Made by a program: the position numbers and the translations under genes. This document shows positions 9,572 to 20,552 of a stretch of 64,000 nt of DNA, piece by piece. Source of the DNA: Cupriavidus sp. P-10 (lineage in GTDB: Bacteria; Pseudomonadota; Gammaproteobacteria; Burkholderiales; Burkholderiaceae); contig NZ_AP025170.1 of the NCBI RefSeq assembly GCF_003402535.2, positions 744,001-808,000 of the forward strand, read 5' to 3'. The notes under the pieces are model-generated. The model saw only the letters and a list, made by a program, of their open reading frames with translations, did no database searches and had not been told where the DNA came from. The first letter of the stretch is position 1; each line of letters starts with the position of its first letter.

Positions 9572-10879
9572 CTACCTTCGGCCCACCAGTCGTGCCGGCA
9601 CCGACAGCGTAAGCGCCGCGCCCACCACCAGGCACGCGGCCAGCAGGTACATGCCGGAGTCCGTGCTCTTGGTCAGGTCCTTGAGCCAGCCCACCGCGTA
9701 CGGGCTGAGGAAGCCGGCGAGGTTGCCCAGCGAGTTGATCAGCGCAATGCCGGCGGCCGCGCCGGTGCCCGCCAGGAACGATGTGGGCAGGCTCCAGAAC
9801 AGCGGCAGCGTGGTCAGGATGCCGATGGTGGCCAGCGTCAGCGCGAACATGGCCAGCGTGGTATCGGTGGCCCAGTGCACCGACAGCAGCAGGCCGAACG
9901 AGCCGAGCAGCGCGGGGATCGCGATATGCCAGCGCCGTTCGCCGCTGCGGTCGGCGCTGTACGCCACCAGCACCATGCCGATGACCGCGCAGCCATACGG
10001 GATCGCGGTCAGCAGGCCGATGTCGAGCGCGCTCTTCACGCCGGTCTGCTTGATGATGGTCGGCAGCCAGAAGCTGACGCCATACAGGCCCATGACGAAG
10101 CAGAAGTAGATCGCGCTCATCAGCCAGACGCGCGGGCTGAACAGCACGGTGCGGATCGGCGGGTCTTCCTTGTGTGCGTCTTCGGCGGCGATATTGCGCT
10201 CGAGCAGCGCCTTTTCCTCGGCCGTGAGCCACCTGGCGTGCGCGATGCGGTCGTCCAGGTAGGCCAGCACCCACAGCCCGACCAGGATCGAAGGCACGCC
10301 TTCCAGCAGGAACATCCACTGCCAGCCCGCCCAGCCATTGTGGCCGTCGAAATTCTGCATGATCCACCCCGACAGCGGGCCGCCGATCACGCCCGACAGC
10401 GCGATTGCGGTCATGAAGAAGGTGGTGGTGCGGCCGCGCCGGTTGGCCGGGTACCAGTAGGTCAGGTACAGGATGATGCCGGGGAAGAAGCCGGCCTCGG
10501 CAATGCCCAGCAGGAAGCGCAGCACGTAGAACATGGTCGGCGTGGTGACGAACATCATCGCCGCCGAGATCGCGCCCCAGGTGATCATGATGCGCGCGAT
10601 CCAGATGCGCGCGCCCACCTTGTGCAGGATCACGTTGCTGGGCACTTCGAACAGGAAGTAGCCGATGAAGAAGATGCCTGCGCCCAGCCCGTAGACGGTC
10701 TCGCTGAACTTCAGGTCGTTGAGCATCTGCAGCTTGGCGAAGCCCACGTTGACGCGGTCCAGGTAGGCCACCACGTAGCACAGCAGCAGGAAGGGCACCA
10801 GGCGCCAGCTCACCTTGCGGTAGGTGGCGTCTTCAAAGGCGGCGCCGCCGACGCCAGGGTTTACTGCGGTCGTTGTCAT
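9572..10879 (-). CDS. MFS transporter, anion:cation symporter (ACS) type
   Basis: 435-residue inner-membrane transporter with 12 predicted helices. The N-terminus (YRKVSWRLVPFLLLCYVVAY followed by LDRVNVGFAKLQM) is typical of the ACS subfamily that imports organic anions such as sugar acids, tartrate, 4-hydroxyphenylacetate or phthalate. The long central loop (about residues 200-230) and the GVKSALDIGLLTAIPYG region fit this family. It is the last gene of a minus-strand run behind an SDR, a small membrane protein and an aldehyde dehydrogenase, and presumably brings in the substrate those enzymes oxidise. The substrate cannot be named from sequence. A 93-bp gap with a duplicated cgacaaggaaat motif separates it from the SDR. 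Confidence 0.88.
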   Translation of the reverse strand: MTTTAVNPGVGGAAFEDATYRKVSWRLVPFLLLCYVVAYLDRVNVGFAKLQMLNDLKFSETVYGLGAGIFFIGYFLFEVPSNVILHKVGARIWIARIMITWGAISAAMMFVTTPTMFYVLRFLLGIAEAGFFPGIILYLTYWYPANRRGRTTTFFMTAIALSGVIGGPLSGWIMQNFDGHNGWAGWQWMFLLEGVPSILVGLWVLAYLDDRIAHARWLTAEEKALLERNIAAEDAHKEDPPIRTVLFSPRVWLMSAIYFCFVMGLYGVSFWLPTIIKQTGVKSALDIGLLTAIPYGCAVIGMVLVAYSADRSGERRWHIAIPALLGSFGLLLSVHWATDTTLAMFALTLATIGILTTLPLFWSLPTSFLAGTGAAAGIALINSLGNLAGFLSPYAVGWLKDLTKSTDSGMYLLAACLVVGAALTLSVPARLVGRR

Positions 10880-10972
10880 GCTGTCTCCTGAGGATGGTTG
10901 CGTTCTTGCGACGCGGTACAGCGGTATTACGACAAGGAAATTTTCGACAAGGAAATGCTGGTGGGGCAGGGC

Positions 10973-11731
10973 TCAGACGCAGCGCCCGCCGTCGACTTCG
11001 ATGCAGGTGCCGGTGATGAAGGCGGCTTCGTCCGAAGCCAGGTACAGGCAGGCGTTGGCGACGTCCTGCGGGGTCGACATGCGTCCCATCGGGATGGTGG
11101 CGAGGAATCTGGCGCGGTTCTCGGGCGTGTCGGGCATGCCCATGAATTCTTCGAGCAGCGCGGTGGCGCCGATCACCGGGTTGACGCAGTTGACGCGGAT
11201 CTTGTCCGGGCCCAGCTCCGCCGCCATCGCCTTGCTGGCGGTGATGACCGCGCCCTTGCTGCCGTTGTACCAGACCAGGCCGGGACGCGGGCGGATGCCG
11301 GCGGTGGAAGCGATATTGACGAACACGCCTCCGCCGCGCTGGCGGAAGTGCGGGACAAAGGCACGCGCCGACCAGTAGATGCTCTTGACGTTGACCGCGT
11401 AGACGCGGTCGAACTCATCCTCGGTGATCTCCAGGATGGGCTTGTTGCGATGGGTGGTGCCGGCGTTGTTGACGACGATATGCACGTCGCCGAAGGCGGC
11501 CAGCGCGGCCTCGCGCATGGCCTCGGTATCGTCGCCGCGCGAGACGTCGGCGCGCACCGCGCGCGCCTGGCCGCCGGCCTCGCGGATCGCCGCGGCAACG
11601 CGCTCGGCGGCGTCTTCGCGCAGGTCGGCCACCAGCACGCTGGCGCCCTCGCGCGCGAAGGTGTGGGCGATGCCTTCGCCGAAGCCGGAACCGCCGCCGG
11701 TGACGATCGCTACCTTGTTGGCCAGTCTCAT
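10973..11731 (-). CDS. SDR-family NAD(P)-dependent oxidoreductase
   Basis: 252-residue classical short-chain dehydrogenase/reductase. It has the cofactor motif TGGGSGFGEG (residues 11-20), the NNAG motif at 88-91, catalytic Ser142, and Tyr155-x-x-x-Lys159 (YNGSK). D36 after the second strand (LVADLRED) suggests preference for NAD over NADP. The C-terminal GTCIEVDGG stretch is the usual SDR ending. Its place between an aldehyde dehydrogenase and an MFS importer suggests it oxidises an alcohol or sugar (acid) to the carbonyl compound handled next. The product is often labelled 3-oxoacyl-ACP reductase or glucose dehydrogenase by similarity, but neither role is supported by context. Confidence 0.88.
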   Translation of the reverse strand: MRLANKVAIVTGGGSGFGEGIAHTFAREGASVLVADLREDAAERVAAAIREAGGQARAVRADVSRGDDTEAMREAALAAFGDVHIVVNNAGTTHRNKPILEITEDEFDRVYAVNVKSIYWSARAFVPHFRQRGGGVFVNIASTAGIRPRPGLVWYNGSKGAVITASKAMAAELGPDKIRVNCVNPVIGATALLEEFMGMPDTPENRARFLATIPMGRMSTPQDVANACLYLASDEAAFITGTCIEVDGGRCV

Positions 11732-11794
11732 CGCTTGTCTCCTTGTGTTGTGGTTTTCGGTGATCGATGCGGGTAAGCGTTCAGTGCGGCGATG

Positions 11795-12037
11795 TCAGTG
11801 CGAAAACGGCCCCCGTCCGCGCAAGGCATTCGCGACCATCATCACCGCCAGCAAGAACGGCAGCGCCACATACAGGCACCAGTGCACGCGATCGCCCATG
11901 ACGTCGCCCCACTTGCGCTTGAACACCTGCAGCCGCGGCATGCCGGAGGGATTGGTGGCGCGCTTGTTCCGCACATGCCACGCCATCCAGAAAAAGAAGA
12001 TGGCAAAGGCGATGGAAAGGAAATTGATGTTACCCAT
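11795..12037 (-). CDS. Small two-helix membrane protein of the catabolic operon
   Basis: 80 residues with two hydrophobic helices (about 7-20 and 54-70), separated by a basic segment (PSGMPRLQVFKRKWGD). Its ATG overlaps the end of the aldehyde dehydrogenase gene by 8 bases (ATGGGTAA contains the TAA stop), so the two are translationally coupled. I do not recognise a family. A helper subunit for the downstream transporter or for electron transfer is possible but unproven. Confidence 0.7.
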   Translation of the reverse strand: MGNINFLSIAFAIFFFWMAWHVRNKRATNPSGMPRLQVFKRKWGDVMGDRVHWCLYVALPFLLAVMMVANALRGRGPFSH

Positions 12038-13466
12038 GTTGAATGGCGATGGTTTTCAGTGTGGTGAATCCATACAGGGCCTCGAAGCCCTTCTCGCGGC
12101 CGTAGCCGGACTGGCCGGTGCCGCCGAAGGGTAGCTCAACGCCGCCCCCCGCACCGTAGTTGTTGATAAAGACCTGGCCCGCGCGCAGCTTGTGCGCCAG
12201 GCGCAGCTGGCGGCCGCCGTCGCGGGTCCAGACGCCGGCGACCAGGCCGTAGGGCGTGCCGTTGGCCAGCGCGATGGCATCGGCCTCGGTGTCGAAGGGC
12301 ATGGCCGCCAGCAGCGGGCCGAACACTTCTTCCTGCGCGAGCCGGTGCGCGGGCGGGACATCGCGGAACAGCATCGGCACCTGGTAGTAGCCGGCCTCGG
12401 GCGCCTCGGCCACGATCTGGCCCTGCGCCATGACTGCCACGCCGGCATGCTGTGCGTCGGAGACGAAGTCCCACACGCGCTGCTGCTGCTTGCGGCTGAT
12501 CAGCGGGCCGCATTCCAGGTCGAGTTCGGCCGGGCCCACGCGCAGCGACTCGAACACCGACGCAATCCGGTCAAGCAGCGCGTTATAGACCGGCCGTTCC
12601 ACCAGCAGGCGGCTGCCGGCCGAGCAGGTCTGGCCGGCGTTCTGCACGATGCCGTTGACCACCACCGGCACCAGCGCGTCGATGTCGGCATCGGCAAACA
12701 CGATCTGCGGTGACTTGCCGCCCAGTTCCAGCGTGACCGGCACGTGGTTCTCGGCGGCCAGCTGCGATACCAGCTTGCCGGTCTGCGGCGAGCCGGTGAA
12801 GGAGATGTGGTTGATGCCGGGATGGCGCGCCAGCGCGGCGCCGGCTTCGTGGCCGTAGCCGGTGATGATGTTGAGCGCGCCTTCGGGCAGGCCGGCCTCG
12901 GCTGCGATCTCCGCCACGCGCAGCAGCGACAGGCAGGCGTCCTCGGCCGGCTTGACCACGCAGGCATTGCCGGCGGCCAGTGCCGCGCCCACGCTGCGCC
13001 CGAAGATCTGCAGCGGGTAGTTCCACGGAATGATGTGGCCGGTCACGCCATGCGCCTCGCGCACCGTCAGCACGGTGTAGCCGGGGGTGTAGGGGATGGT
13101 CTGGCCGTGCAGCTTGTCGACCGCGCCGGCATAGAACTCGAAGTAGCGCGCCACGGCGCGGGCGTCGGCGCGGGCCTGGCGCAGCGGCTTGCCGGTGTCG
13201 CGCGCTTCCAGCGCGGCCAGTTCGTCTTCCTGGGCGATCAGCGCCACGGCAACGCGGTTAAGCAGGCGCACGCGCTCGGCCGGGGCCATCTGGCCCCACG
13301 CGCCGTCGGCGGCCTGGCGCGCGGCGTGGACCGCGACGTTGATGTCGGTGGCGTTGCCACGGGCGATCTCGGCAAAGGGCTCGCCGTTGGACGGGTCGAA
13401 CACCTTGATGCGCAGGCCGTTGTCCGGCGCGATCAGGCGGTTGGCGACAAAGTGCTGGGCATGCAT
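12030..13466 (-). CDS. NAD(P)-dependent aldehyde dehydrogenase
   Basis: 478-residue ALDH-superfamily enzyme oxidising an aldehyde to the carboxylate. General base Glu247 lies in LELGGKSPQ and nucleophile Cys281 in GQTCSAGSR. The cofactor-binding NYPL and FTGSPQTGK segments are present, as is the C-terminal PFGGTGQSGYGREKG. It resembles the betaine/gamma-aminobutyraldehyde/vanillin branch, but the substrate is not predictable. It is the first gene of the operon ALDH - small membrane protein - SDR - MFS and is divergent from ppa across about 200 bp. No regulator gene sits next to the operon. Confidence 0.9.
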   Translation of the reverse strand: MHAQHFVANRLIAPDNGLRIKVFDPSNGEPFAEIARGNATDINVAVHAARQAADGAWGQMAPAERVRLLNRVAVALIAQEDELAALEARDTGKPLRQARADARAVARYFEFYAGAVDKLHGQTIPYTPGYTVLTVREAHGVTGHIIPWNYPLQIFGRSVGAALAAGNACVVKPAEDACLSLLRVAEIAAEAGLPEGALNIITGYGHEAGAALARHPGINHISFTGSPQTGKLVSQLAAENHVPVTLELGGKSPQIVFADADIDALVPVVVNGIVQNAGQTCSAGSRLLVERPVYNALLDRIASVFESLRVGPAELDLECGPLISRKQQQRVWDFVSDAQHAGVAVMAQGQIVAEAPEAGYYQVPMLFRDVPPAHRLAQEEVFGPLLAAMPFDTEADAIALANGTPYGLVAGVWTRDGGRQLRLAHKLRAGQVFINNYGAGGGVELPFGGTGQSGYGREKGFEALYGFTTLKTIAIQHG

Positions 13467-13620
13467 GGGTGGCTCCGGGGCAGCACGGCGGCTGCGGCTA
13501 TTCAGTGTCGGCTGAAGAATGCGCCATTATCGCGCACGGCGGCGTGGCGGCAACGCGTTGCACCGGGCAGAGAGGGCAGAATGGGGCTGGCTTGTCAGCA
13601 ACCGGTCAGGCGCGAGCCGT

Positions 13621-13626
13621 TATAAT
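13621..13626 (+). promoter_or_regulatory. -10 box of ppa
   Basis: TATAAT followed by gcccgcc, 43 bp before the ppa ATG. A TTGTCA at 13592 is too far away (23 bp) to be a standard -35, so the -35 is unclear. Confidence 0.6.
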
Positions 13627-13668
13627 GCCCGCCATCCGACAACATAGCGCAGGCATCTGGAGAACCGC

Positions 13669-14196
13669 ATGAGCTTCAACCTCGTAACCCCGGGCAAGGA
13701 CATCCCCAACGATTTCAACGTCATCATCGAGATCTCGGCCCAGAGCGATCCGGTGAAGTACGAAGCCGACAAGGAAACCGGCCTGCTGTTCGTGGACCGC
13801 TTTATCGGCACCGGCATGCGCTATCCGGCCAACTACGGCTACATCCCGCAGACCCTGTCGGGCGACGGCGACCCGGTGGACGTGCTGGTGCTGTCCCCGT
13901 TCCCGATCCTGGCCGGCGCCGTGGTGCGCTGCCGTGCACTCGGCATGCTGAAGATGACCGACGAGTCGGGTGTGGACGCCAAGCTGGTGGCCGTGCCGCT
14001 GGACAAGCTGTCGCCTGCTACTGCCTACATGAAGGGCCTGTCGGACGTTCCGCAGAACCAGTTGGACCAGATCAAGCACTTCTTTGAGCACTACAAGGCA
14101 CTGGAAGCCGGCAAGTGGGTCAAGGTCGAAGGCTGGGCCGGCATCGAGGAAGCCCACAAGGAAATCACCGACGGCGTGGCGAACTACAAGAAGTAA
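13669..14196 (+). CDS. ppa: Inorganic pyrophosphatase, family I
   Basis: 175-residue soluble enzyme that hydrolyses pyrophosphate to phosphate and so drives polymerisation and activation reactions. The length equals the E. coli enzyme. It contains the [11 protein letters not shown] segment and the metal-binding D-x-D-P-x-D signature ([11 protein letters not shown]). GGAGA lies 8 bases before the ATG. It is monocistronic, with a -10 box upstream and a strong terminator 20 bp after the stop. Confidence 0.97.
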   Translation: MSFNLVTPGKDIPNDFNVIIEISAQSDPVKYEADKETGLLFVDRFIGTGMRYPANYGYIPQTLSGDGDPVDVLVLSPFPILAGAVVRCRALGMLKMTDESGVDAKLVAVPLDKLSPATAYMKGLSDVPQNQLDQIKHFFEHYKALEAGKWVKVEGWAGIEEAHKEITDGVANYKK

Positions 14197-14214
14197 GCTG
14201 AACCTTCGCTGAAG

Positions 14215-14240
14215 AAACCCCGCCGCGGCGGGGTTTTTTG
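14215..14240 (+). terminator. Intrinsic terminator of ppa
   Basis: ccccgcc-gc-ggcgggg stem (14218-14233) flanked by aaa and a T6 run. Confidence 0.9.
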
Positions 14241-14326
14241 TTGCCCGCCGCCTGATGGCGGTTAGGACCTGCCCGCGCGGCTTGCGCTACGCTGGGCCGG
14301 TGTCGAACGAGAAGGAGAACCACACC

Positions 14327-14911
14327 ATGAACCGCACCACACCGGGCATCAAGCCGATGCAGGGCCTGCCGGAAGTGCTGTCGCCATCGCGCCGCTATGA
14401 CCGGCTCGCGGTGGGCTTCCATTGGGTGGTGTTCGTGCTGGTGGCCCTGGCATATGCGGCCATCGAACTGAAGGGCAATTTCGACAAGGGCACGCCGGCG
14501 CGCGCGCTGGCCATGGATATTCATGAATGGGCCGGGGCGCTGGTGCTCTTTTTGGCGCTGCCGCGGCTGCTGTGGCGGCTGGTGCGCGGCGCCCCGGCGC
14601 CCGAGCCCGGCCCGCGCTGGATGCGGCTGGCGGGCGAGGCCATGCACTGGGTGCTGTACCTGTTTATCCTGGCGCAGCCGCTGCTGGGGCTGTTGGCGAT
14701 GAATGCCGGCGGGCACCTGCTGGCGTTGCCGTCGCTGGGGATCGAGGTGCCCGCGTTGGTGGCGGCGGACCCCGCGCTGAAGGATACGGTCAAGGTTATC
14801 CACGAAACGCTGGGGACCGCGTTCTACCTCGTCATCGGGCTGCATGCGATGGCTTCGCTGTTCCACCACTACATGCTGGGCGACAACACGCTGCGGCGCA
14901 TGTGGCGCTGA
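14327..14911 (+). CDS. Cytochrome b561 family protein
   Basis: 194-residue inner-membrane b-type cytochrome with four helices. Candidate haem-ligand His residues are in GFHWVVF, DIHEWAG, MHWVLYL, and VIHETLG plus GLHAMASLFHHY. The family (CybB/YceJ-like) passes electrons between quinol and small oxidants such as superoxide. I chose ATG 14327 because a GAGAAGGAG ribosome site stands just upstream; the frame itself is open to 14255. It ends 13 bp before the convergent stop of the next gene, with no clear terminator between them. Confidence 0.88.
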   Translation: MNRTTPGIKPMQGLPEVLSPSRRYDRLAVGFHWVVFVLVALAYAAIELKGNFDKGTPARALAMDIHEWAGALVLFLALPRLLWRLVRGAPAPEPGPRWMRLAGEAMHWVLYLFILAQPLLGLLAMNAGGHLLALPSLGIEVPALVAADPALKDTVKVIHETLGTAFYLVIGLHAMASLFHHYMLGDNTLRRMWR

Positions 14912-14924
14912 GCGCCACGGCGGC

Positions 14925-16226
14925 TCAGGAACGGGCGAAGGGATTGCGTTCGTTCAGTTCGTCCAGGTAGGCGTCGATGCCGTGGCGCTCGCGCGCGAGG
15001 AAGCGCTCCACGGCATCGGCAAAGTCGGCATGCGCCAGCCAGTGCGCCGAGCGCGTGGCCACGGGCAGGAAGCCCCGCGCCATCTTGTGCTCGCCCTGCG
15101 CGCCGCCTTCGAAGGTGCGGATGCCGTGGGCGATGCAGAACTCCAGCGGCTGGTAGTACGCGGTCTCGAAGTGCAGGCAGGGGTGGTATTCGAGTGCGCC
15201 CCAGTAGCGGCCGTACAGCGTGCTGACGTGCGGCGCATCGTCGTACACCAGCAGCGACGAGGCGATCGGCTGGCCCGCGCGCTCGGCCACCACCAGCAGC
15301 AGGTGCTGCGGCATCGCCGCGCCGATGCGCCGGAAGAAGTCCAGGTTCAGGTAGGGGGTGGAATGGTGCTCGCGATAGGTCTGGCGATAGCATCGGTTGA
15401 AGAAGCGCCAGGCCTCGTCGTCGATCTCGCTGCCGCGCAGGTGACGGAAGGTGATGCCGGCCTGCGCTACCTGACGCCGTTCGGCGCGGATGTTCTTGCG
15501 CTTCTTCTGTGACAGCGTGGCGAGGAAGTCGTCGAAGCTGGCGTAGGGTTTGCCACCGCTTTCGCCATTGCCTTCACCACCATTGGTCCAGTGGAACTGC
15601 ACGCCGTGCCGCATCAGCATGCCGGCCTGCTGCATCAGCCCGGCTTCGGCCTCGTCGGGGAAGAGGACATGCAGCGACGACATGCCGCTTTCCGCCGCCA
15701 GCGCCAGCGCCACCTCCAGCAGCAGCCGGCGGGCTTGCGGATCTTCAGCGATCAGCCGCGCGCCGCGCACCGGCGTGAACGGTATCGCCGACAGCCACTT
15801 GGGGTAGTACTCGATGTTGTGCCGGGCATAGGCATCGGCCCAGGCCCAGTCGAACACGTACTCGCCGTACGAATGCGCCTTGGCATAGAGCGGCATCGCC
15901 GCAGCCAGGCGGTCGCCTGCCCACAACGTCAGGAAGCGCGGATGCCAGCCGGTCTCGGCGCATGCGCTGCCGCTGGCATGCAAGGCATGCAGGAAGGCGT
16001 GGCGCAGGAAGGGCGTCGGTTCAGGCTGGCGCACCAGCAGCGCGTCCCAGGCGGCCGGGTCGATCTCGGCCAGGTCGGAGACGATGCGCGTCTGGTAGGC
16101 CGAAGTGTCCGCTTGGCGGGCCTTCTGGTCGTCTGCGCGGCTGCCTGCGGCCGCCGTGTCGCCGGAATCCGACTGCATGGGCTGTAGCTGAAGGGGAGGG
16201 ACGGGATTACCGCGCGCGGCGCGCAT
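14925..16226 (-). CDS. FemAB/GNAT-like acyl- or aminoacyltransferase (COG3146 type)
   Basis: 433-residue cytoplasmic protein of the COG3146 (DUF482) family, related in fold to GNAT and peptidoglycan FemAB-type transferases. Recognisable stretches are TPFLRHAFLHAL, the KRKNIRAERRQVAQAGI helix, FFNRCYRQTYREHHSTPYLN, and the C-terminal GAQGEHKMARGFLPV followed by a DELNERNPFARS tail. The biochemical role of the family is not established. The start is uncertain: ATG 16178 (MQSDSGDT) would remove 16 residues and is equally likely. It is monocistronic and divergent from nadE. Confidence 0.8.
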   Translation of the reverse strand: MRAARGNPVPPLQLQPMQSDSGDTAAAGSRADDQKARQADTSAYQTRIVSDLAEIDPAAWDALLVRQPEPTPFLRHAFLHALHASGSACAETGWHPRFLTLWAGDRLAAAMPLYAKAHSYGEYVFDWAWADAYARHNIEYYPKWLSAIPFTPVRGARLIAEDPQARRLLLEVALALAAESGMSSLHVLFPDEAEAGLMQQAGMLMRHGVQFHWTNGGEGNGESGGKPYASFDDFLATLSQKKRKNIRAERRQVAQAGITFRHLRGSEIDDEAWRFFNRCYRQTYREHHSTPYLNLDFFRRIGAAMPQHLLLVVAERAGQPIASSLLVYDDAPHVSTLYGRYWGALEYHPCLHFETAYYQPLEFCIAHGIRTFEGGAQGEHKMARGFLPVATRSAHWLAHADFADAVERFLARERHGIDAYLDELNERNPFARS

Positions 16227-16301
16227 GGCGGCTTGAGTCTACCGGAAACGGCGCGCAGGCGCTGCGGCAAGGCACCTGCGGCAGGGCGCTGGGTGGCGAC
16301 G

Positions 16302-16307
16302 TAGAAT
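16302..16307 (+). promoter_or_regulatory. -10 box of nadE
   Basis: TAGAATGGCGG. Because this box overlaps the in-frame ATG at 16306, the true nadE start must be downstream (16381). Confidence 0.55.
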
Positions 16308-16380
16308 GGCGGATATGCGTCACCCCCCAGGTTCAGGCGCGGATGACCCGCCCCATGCCTGCCATACCCCAGGGCCCGAT

Positions 16381-18429
<2,049 letters not shown>

Positions 18430-18452
18430 TACCGCGGTCTCACTAAGCAGTG

Positions 18453-18480
18453 AAATGGCCCGCATTGTGCGGGCCATTTT
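18453..18480. terminator. Bidirectional terminator between nadE and sugE
   Basis: Perfect 11-bp stem (aaatggcccgc / gcgggccattt) with a 5-base loop, A-rich on one side and T-rich on the other. It can serve both convergent genes. Confidence 0.85.
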
Positions 18481-18495
18481 CTTGCCGGGGTGCTG

Positions 18496-18822
18496 TCAGG
18501 CAGCCGGCCCCGAGACCAGCTTCAGCCCCATCACGCCGCACAGGATCAGCGCGATGCAGCCCGCGCGTGCCAGCGAGGCCGGCTCGCCCAGCCACAGCAT
18601 GCCGAGCATTGCGGTGCCGGCCGCGCCGATGCCGGTCCAAACCGCGTAGGCGGTTCCCACCGGCAGCACTCGCAACGACAGCGTCAGCAGCACGATGCTG
18701 GCCAGCCCGGTTGCCACCGCATAGACGCTGGGCCAGAACCGGCTGAAACCGGCCGACCATTTCATGCCGAAGGCGAAGGCAATCTCGAGCAGGCCGGCGA
18801 CGACCAACAGGGTCCACGGCAT
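18496..18822 (-). CDS. sugE: SMR-family transporter, SugE/Gdx type
   Basis: 108-residue four-helix membrane protein that works as a dimer. Essential Glu13 (LLEIAFA) is present, and the GTAYAVWTGIGAAG signature is of the SugE/Gdx branch, which exports guanidinium and some quaternary ammonium compounds, rather than the EmrE branch. Only 3 bp separate it from the upstream TehA-like gene, so both are probably on one transcript. I could not recognise a guanidine riboswitch upstream by eye. Confidence 0.88.
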   Translation of the reverse strand: MPWTLLVVAGLLEIAFAFGMKWSAGFSRFWPSVYAVATGLASIVLLTLSLRVLPVGTAYAVWTGIGAAGTAMLGMLWLGEPASLARAGCIALILCGVMGLKLVSGPAA

Positions 18823-18825
18823 CGC

Positions 18826-19815
18826 TCAGCCGGCCAGCAGGCGACGCGTGAACAGGCTGTGCAGCGTACGCACGGACAGCACCGCGATCGCCACCGTCAG
18901 GACCAGCAGGATCAGCCCGGCCAGCCAGTGGAGCACGCCGGCCTGCGCGTGGCCCGCATACTTCAGCGCCGCGTTCGACAGCGCCGCCATCGGAAAGCTG
19001 ATGGCCCACCACGACGGCGCGAACTGCACCGGGCGGCGGAACACGCGCCACGCCAGCAGCACGAACAGGAACAGGCCGAAGTAGAACAGCATGCCGGCAA
19101 ACAGGTCGACGTGGCCGGTCACGTTGACGTAGGCGAGAAAGCCCACCTCGAACGGCGCGATCAGGATGATCAGCGACGGCACCATGCCGGCGGGCAGCGG
19201 ATCATGATGGACGAGGCGCGAGAAGATCATCACGAAGAACACCAGCGCGATCACGGTGCCGACGGCGGCGGCGAACAGGTTGACCTCGTGCGCCCACGCC
19301 ATCGGCATGGTGCCGCCGGCCACGGCGATGTCGAGCGTCGCCACGCCGGGAATCAGCCAGGCCGGCACGACATTGGCCGGCTCGGTGCGGCCGTTGAGCA
19401 GGCGGCCCGCGATGACGACGGTCAGCGCCACGGTGAGCACCGTGCCGACCACCCAGATTGCCTGTCCCAGCGCCGCGTGATGCACGCCGACCACCGACGA
19501 CAGCAGCAGGATGGCGATGGCGATGGTGCCGAAGAAATTGCCGGCGACGGGATGGCTGAATTCCGCGCGGACTGCGTCGGGATAGCGCTTCCACTTGGCC
19601 AGATAGCCGGCCGCCAATGCCACGAAGGCGAGCACGGCGAGCACGCCGACGGCCTCGCCGATGGCGGGGCTGGCACCGAAGGGAGTGACTGCGCCGCGCC
19701 ATGCCAGTGACAGGCCGGACAGGCCCATGACGGCGGCGAACAGGTTGACGGGGAGGTGCTTCACGGAACTGCGGGGCGCCGGCAGGGCGGCCGCGAGATG
19801 GGCTGCAACAGTCAT
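18826..19815 (-). CDS. SLAC1/TehA-family anion channel-like membrane protein
   Basis: 329 residues with about ten hydrophobic helices. The N-terminal HLPVNLFAAVMGLSGLSLAW and the FAPSWWAISFPMAALSNAAL segment are characteristic of the TehA/Mae1/SLAC1 family, which includes tellurite-resistance proteins and anion or dicarboxylate channels. It is probably the first gene of a two-gene unit with sugE. Neither tellurite resistance nor substrate can be inferred; no tehB is present here. Confidence 0.85.
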   Translation of the reverse strand: MTVAAHLAAALPAPRSSVKHLPVNLFAAVMGLSGLSLAWRGAVTPFGASPAIGEAVGVLAVLAFVALAAGYLAKWKRYPDAVRAEFSHPVAGNFFGTIAIAILLLSSVVGVHHAALGQAIWVVGTVLTVALTVVIAGRLLNGRTEPANVVPAWLIPGVATLDIAVAGGTMPMAWAHEVNLFAAAVGTVIALVFFVMIFSRLVHHDPLPAGMVPSLIILIAPFEVGFLAYVNVTGHVDLFAGMLFYFGLFLFVLLAWRVFRRPVQFAPSWWAISFPMAALSNAALKYAGHAQAGVLHWLAGLILLVLTVAIAVLSVRTLHSLFTRRLLAG

Positions 19816-20061
19816 ATTCGTGGTTCTGCTTCAGGAAATTGCCCGCATTGACGGGTGATAAGGAGCGAGGAGCTTGCCGCGGCCTGCGGGGATTGCGGCA
19901 GGGCCTGGTGAAGGGAATTATGGTTTTCGGATGCACTGGCCGATAGGCGCCAGATGCGTCAAATCCTGCCAATCACGGGTCGCTCGCTGCCAGTGGCGAC
20001 GCAGCGCCGCTTTTCCTGCCTAGACTGCGCGCCGTTTGCGATGCGAAGGAAAGGAAAACTG

Positions 20062-20475
20062 ATGAAGCCATCCCTGATAAAGCGGGCCGCTGGTCCCGCG
20101 CTGCTGTTGTTGTGCTGCGTGGGCCTCGCCGCCTGCATCCAGGCGCCGATCCGGCGCCACGAAGGCGAACCGCTGCTTCGGTTCGGCCAGGGCGGCGCGC
20201 GCGAACACGTCGACGGCGTCGACATCTGGATGCGAGGCGAGCCGCCGCGACCCTACGAGGTGCTGGCCTACACCACCGTGGAAACCGCGGAAGGCTGGAT
20301 CGGCGAGCGCTTCCTGCTGAAGCGGGTCGCCAGCCGCGTGCGCGAGGCCGGCGGCGACGGCGCGCTGATCGGCGACCAGCGCAGCCGGCTGGTGGCACTG
20401 CAGCGCGCGGGCAGCCATCCCGCGCTGGCGGATTCGCGGCGCATCGTCGAGATTTCCATCGTGCGCTACCGCTGA
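20062..20475 (+). CDS. Small lipoprotein of unknown function
   Basis: 137 residues starting at ATG 20062 behind AAGGAAAGG. Basic n-region, hydrophobic stretch and lipobox LAAC (Cys about residue 24) predict a lipoprotein. The rest (ARGEPPRPYEVL-like strand, GWIGERFLLKRVASRVREAG, SRRIVEISIVRYR) reads as a small alpha/beta periplasmic domain. I recognise no family. It precedes a GlxA-type regulator by 77 bp, and both genes have a TGCCTAGACT motif upstream. Confidence 0.7.
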   Translation: MKPSLIKRAAGPALLLLCCVGLAACIQAPIRRHEGEPLLRFGQGGAREHVDGVDIWMRGEPPRPYEVLAYTTVETAEGWIGERFLLKRVASRVREAGGDGALIGDQRSRLVALQRAGSHPALADSRRIVEISIVRYR

Positions 20476-20552
20476 GGCGCGGCTGGGTGAATCTGCCTAG
20501 ACTCGTGGTATCCAGCCACGCCGGGCCATCGCCGGCTCTTGCCTTCCAGCCC

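Noticed and set aside
8858..10891. 677-codon plus-strand frame across the Pro/Ala-rich and MFS genes
   Set aside because: Spans two real minus-strand genes and their terminator; Gly/Ala low complexity and then His/Gln-rich.
16306..16380. Upstream start for nadE at 16306
   Set aside because: That ATG lies on the -10 box and the added 25 residues do not look like the family.
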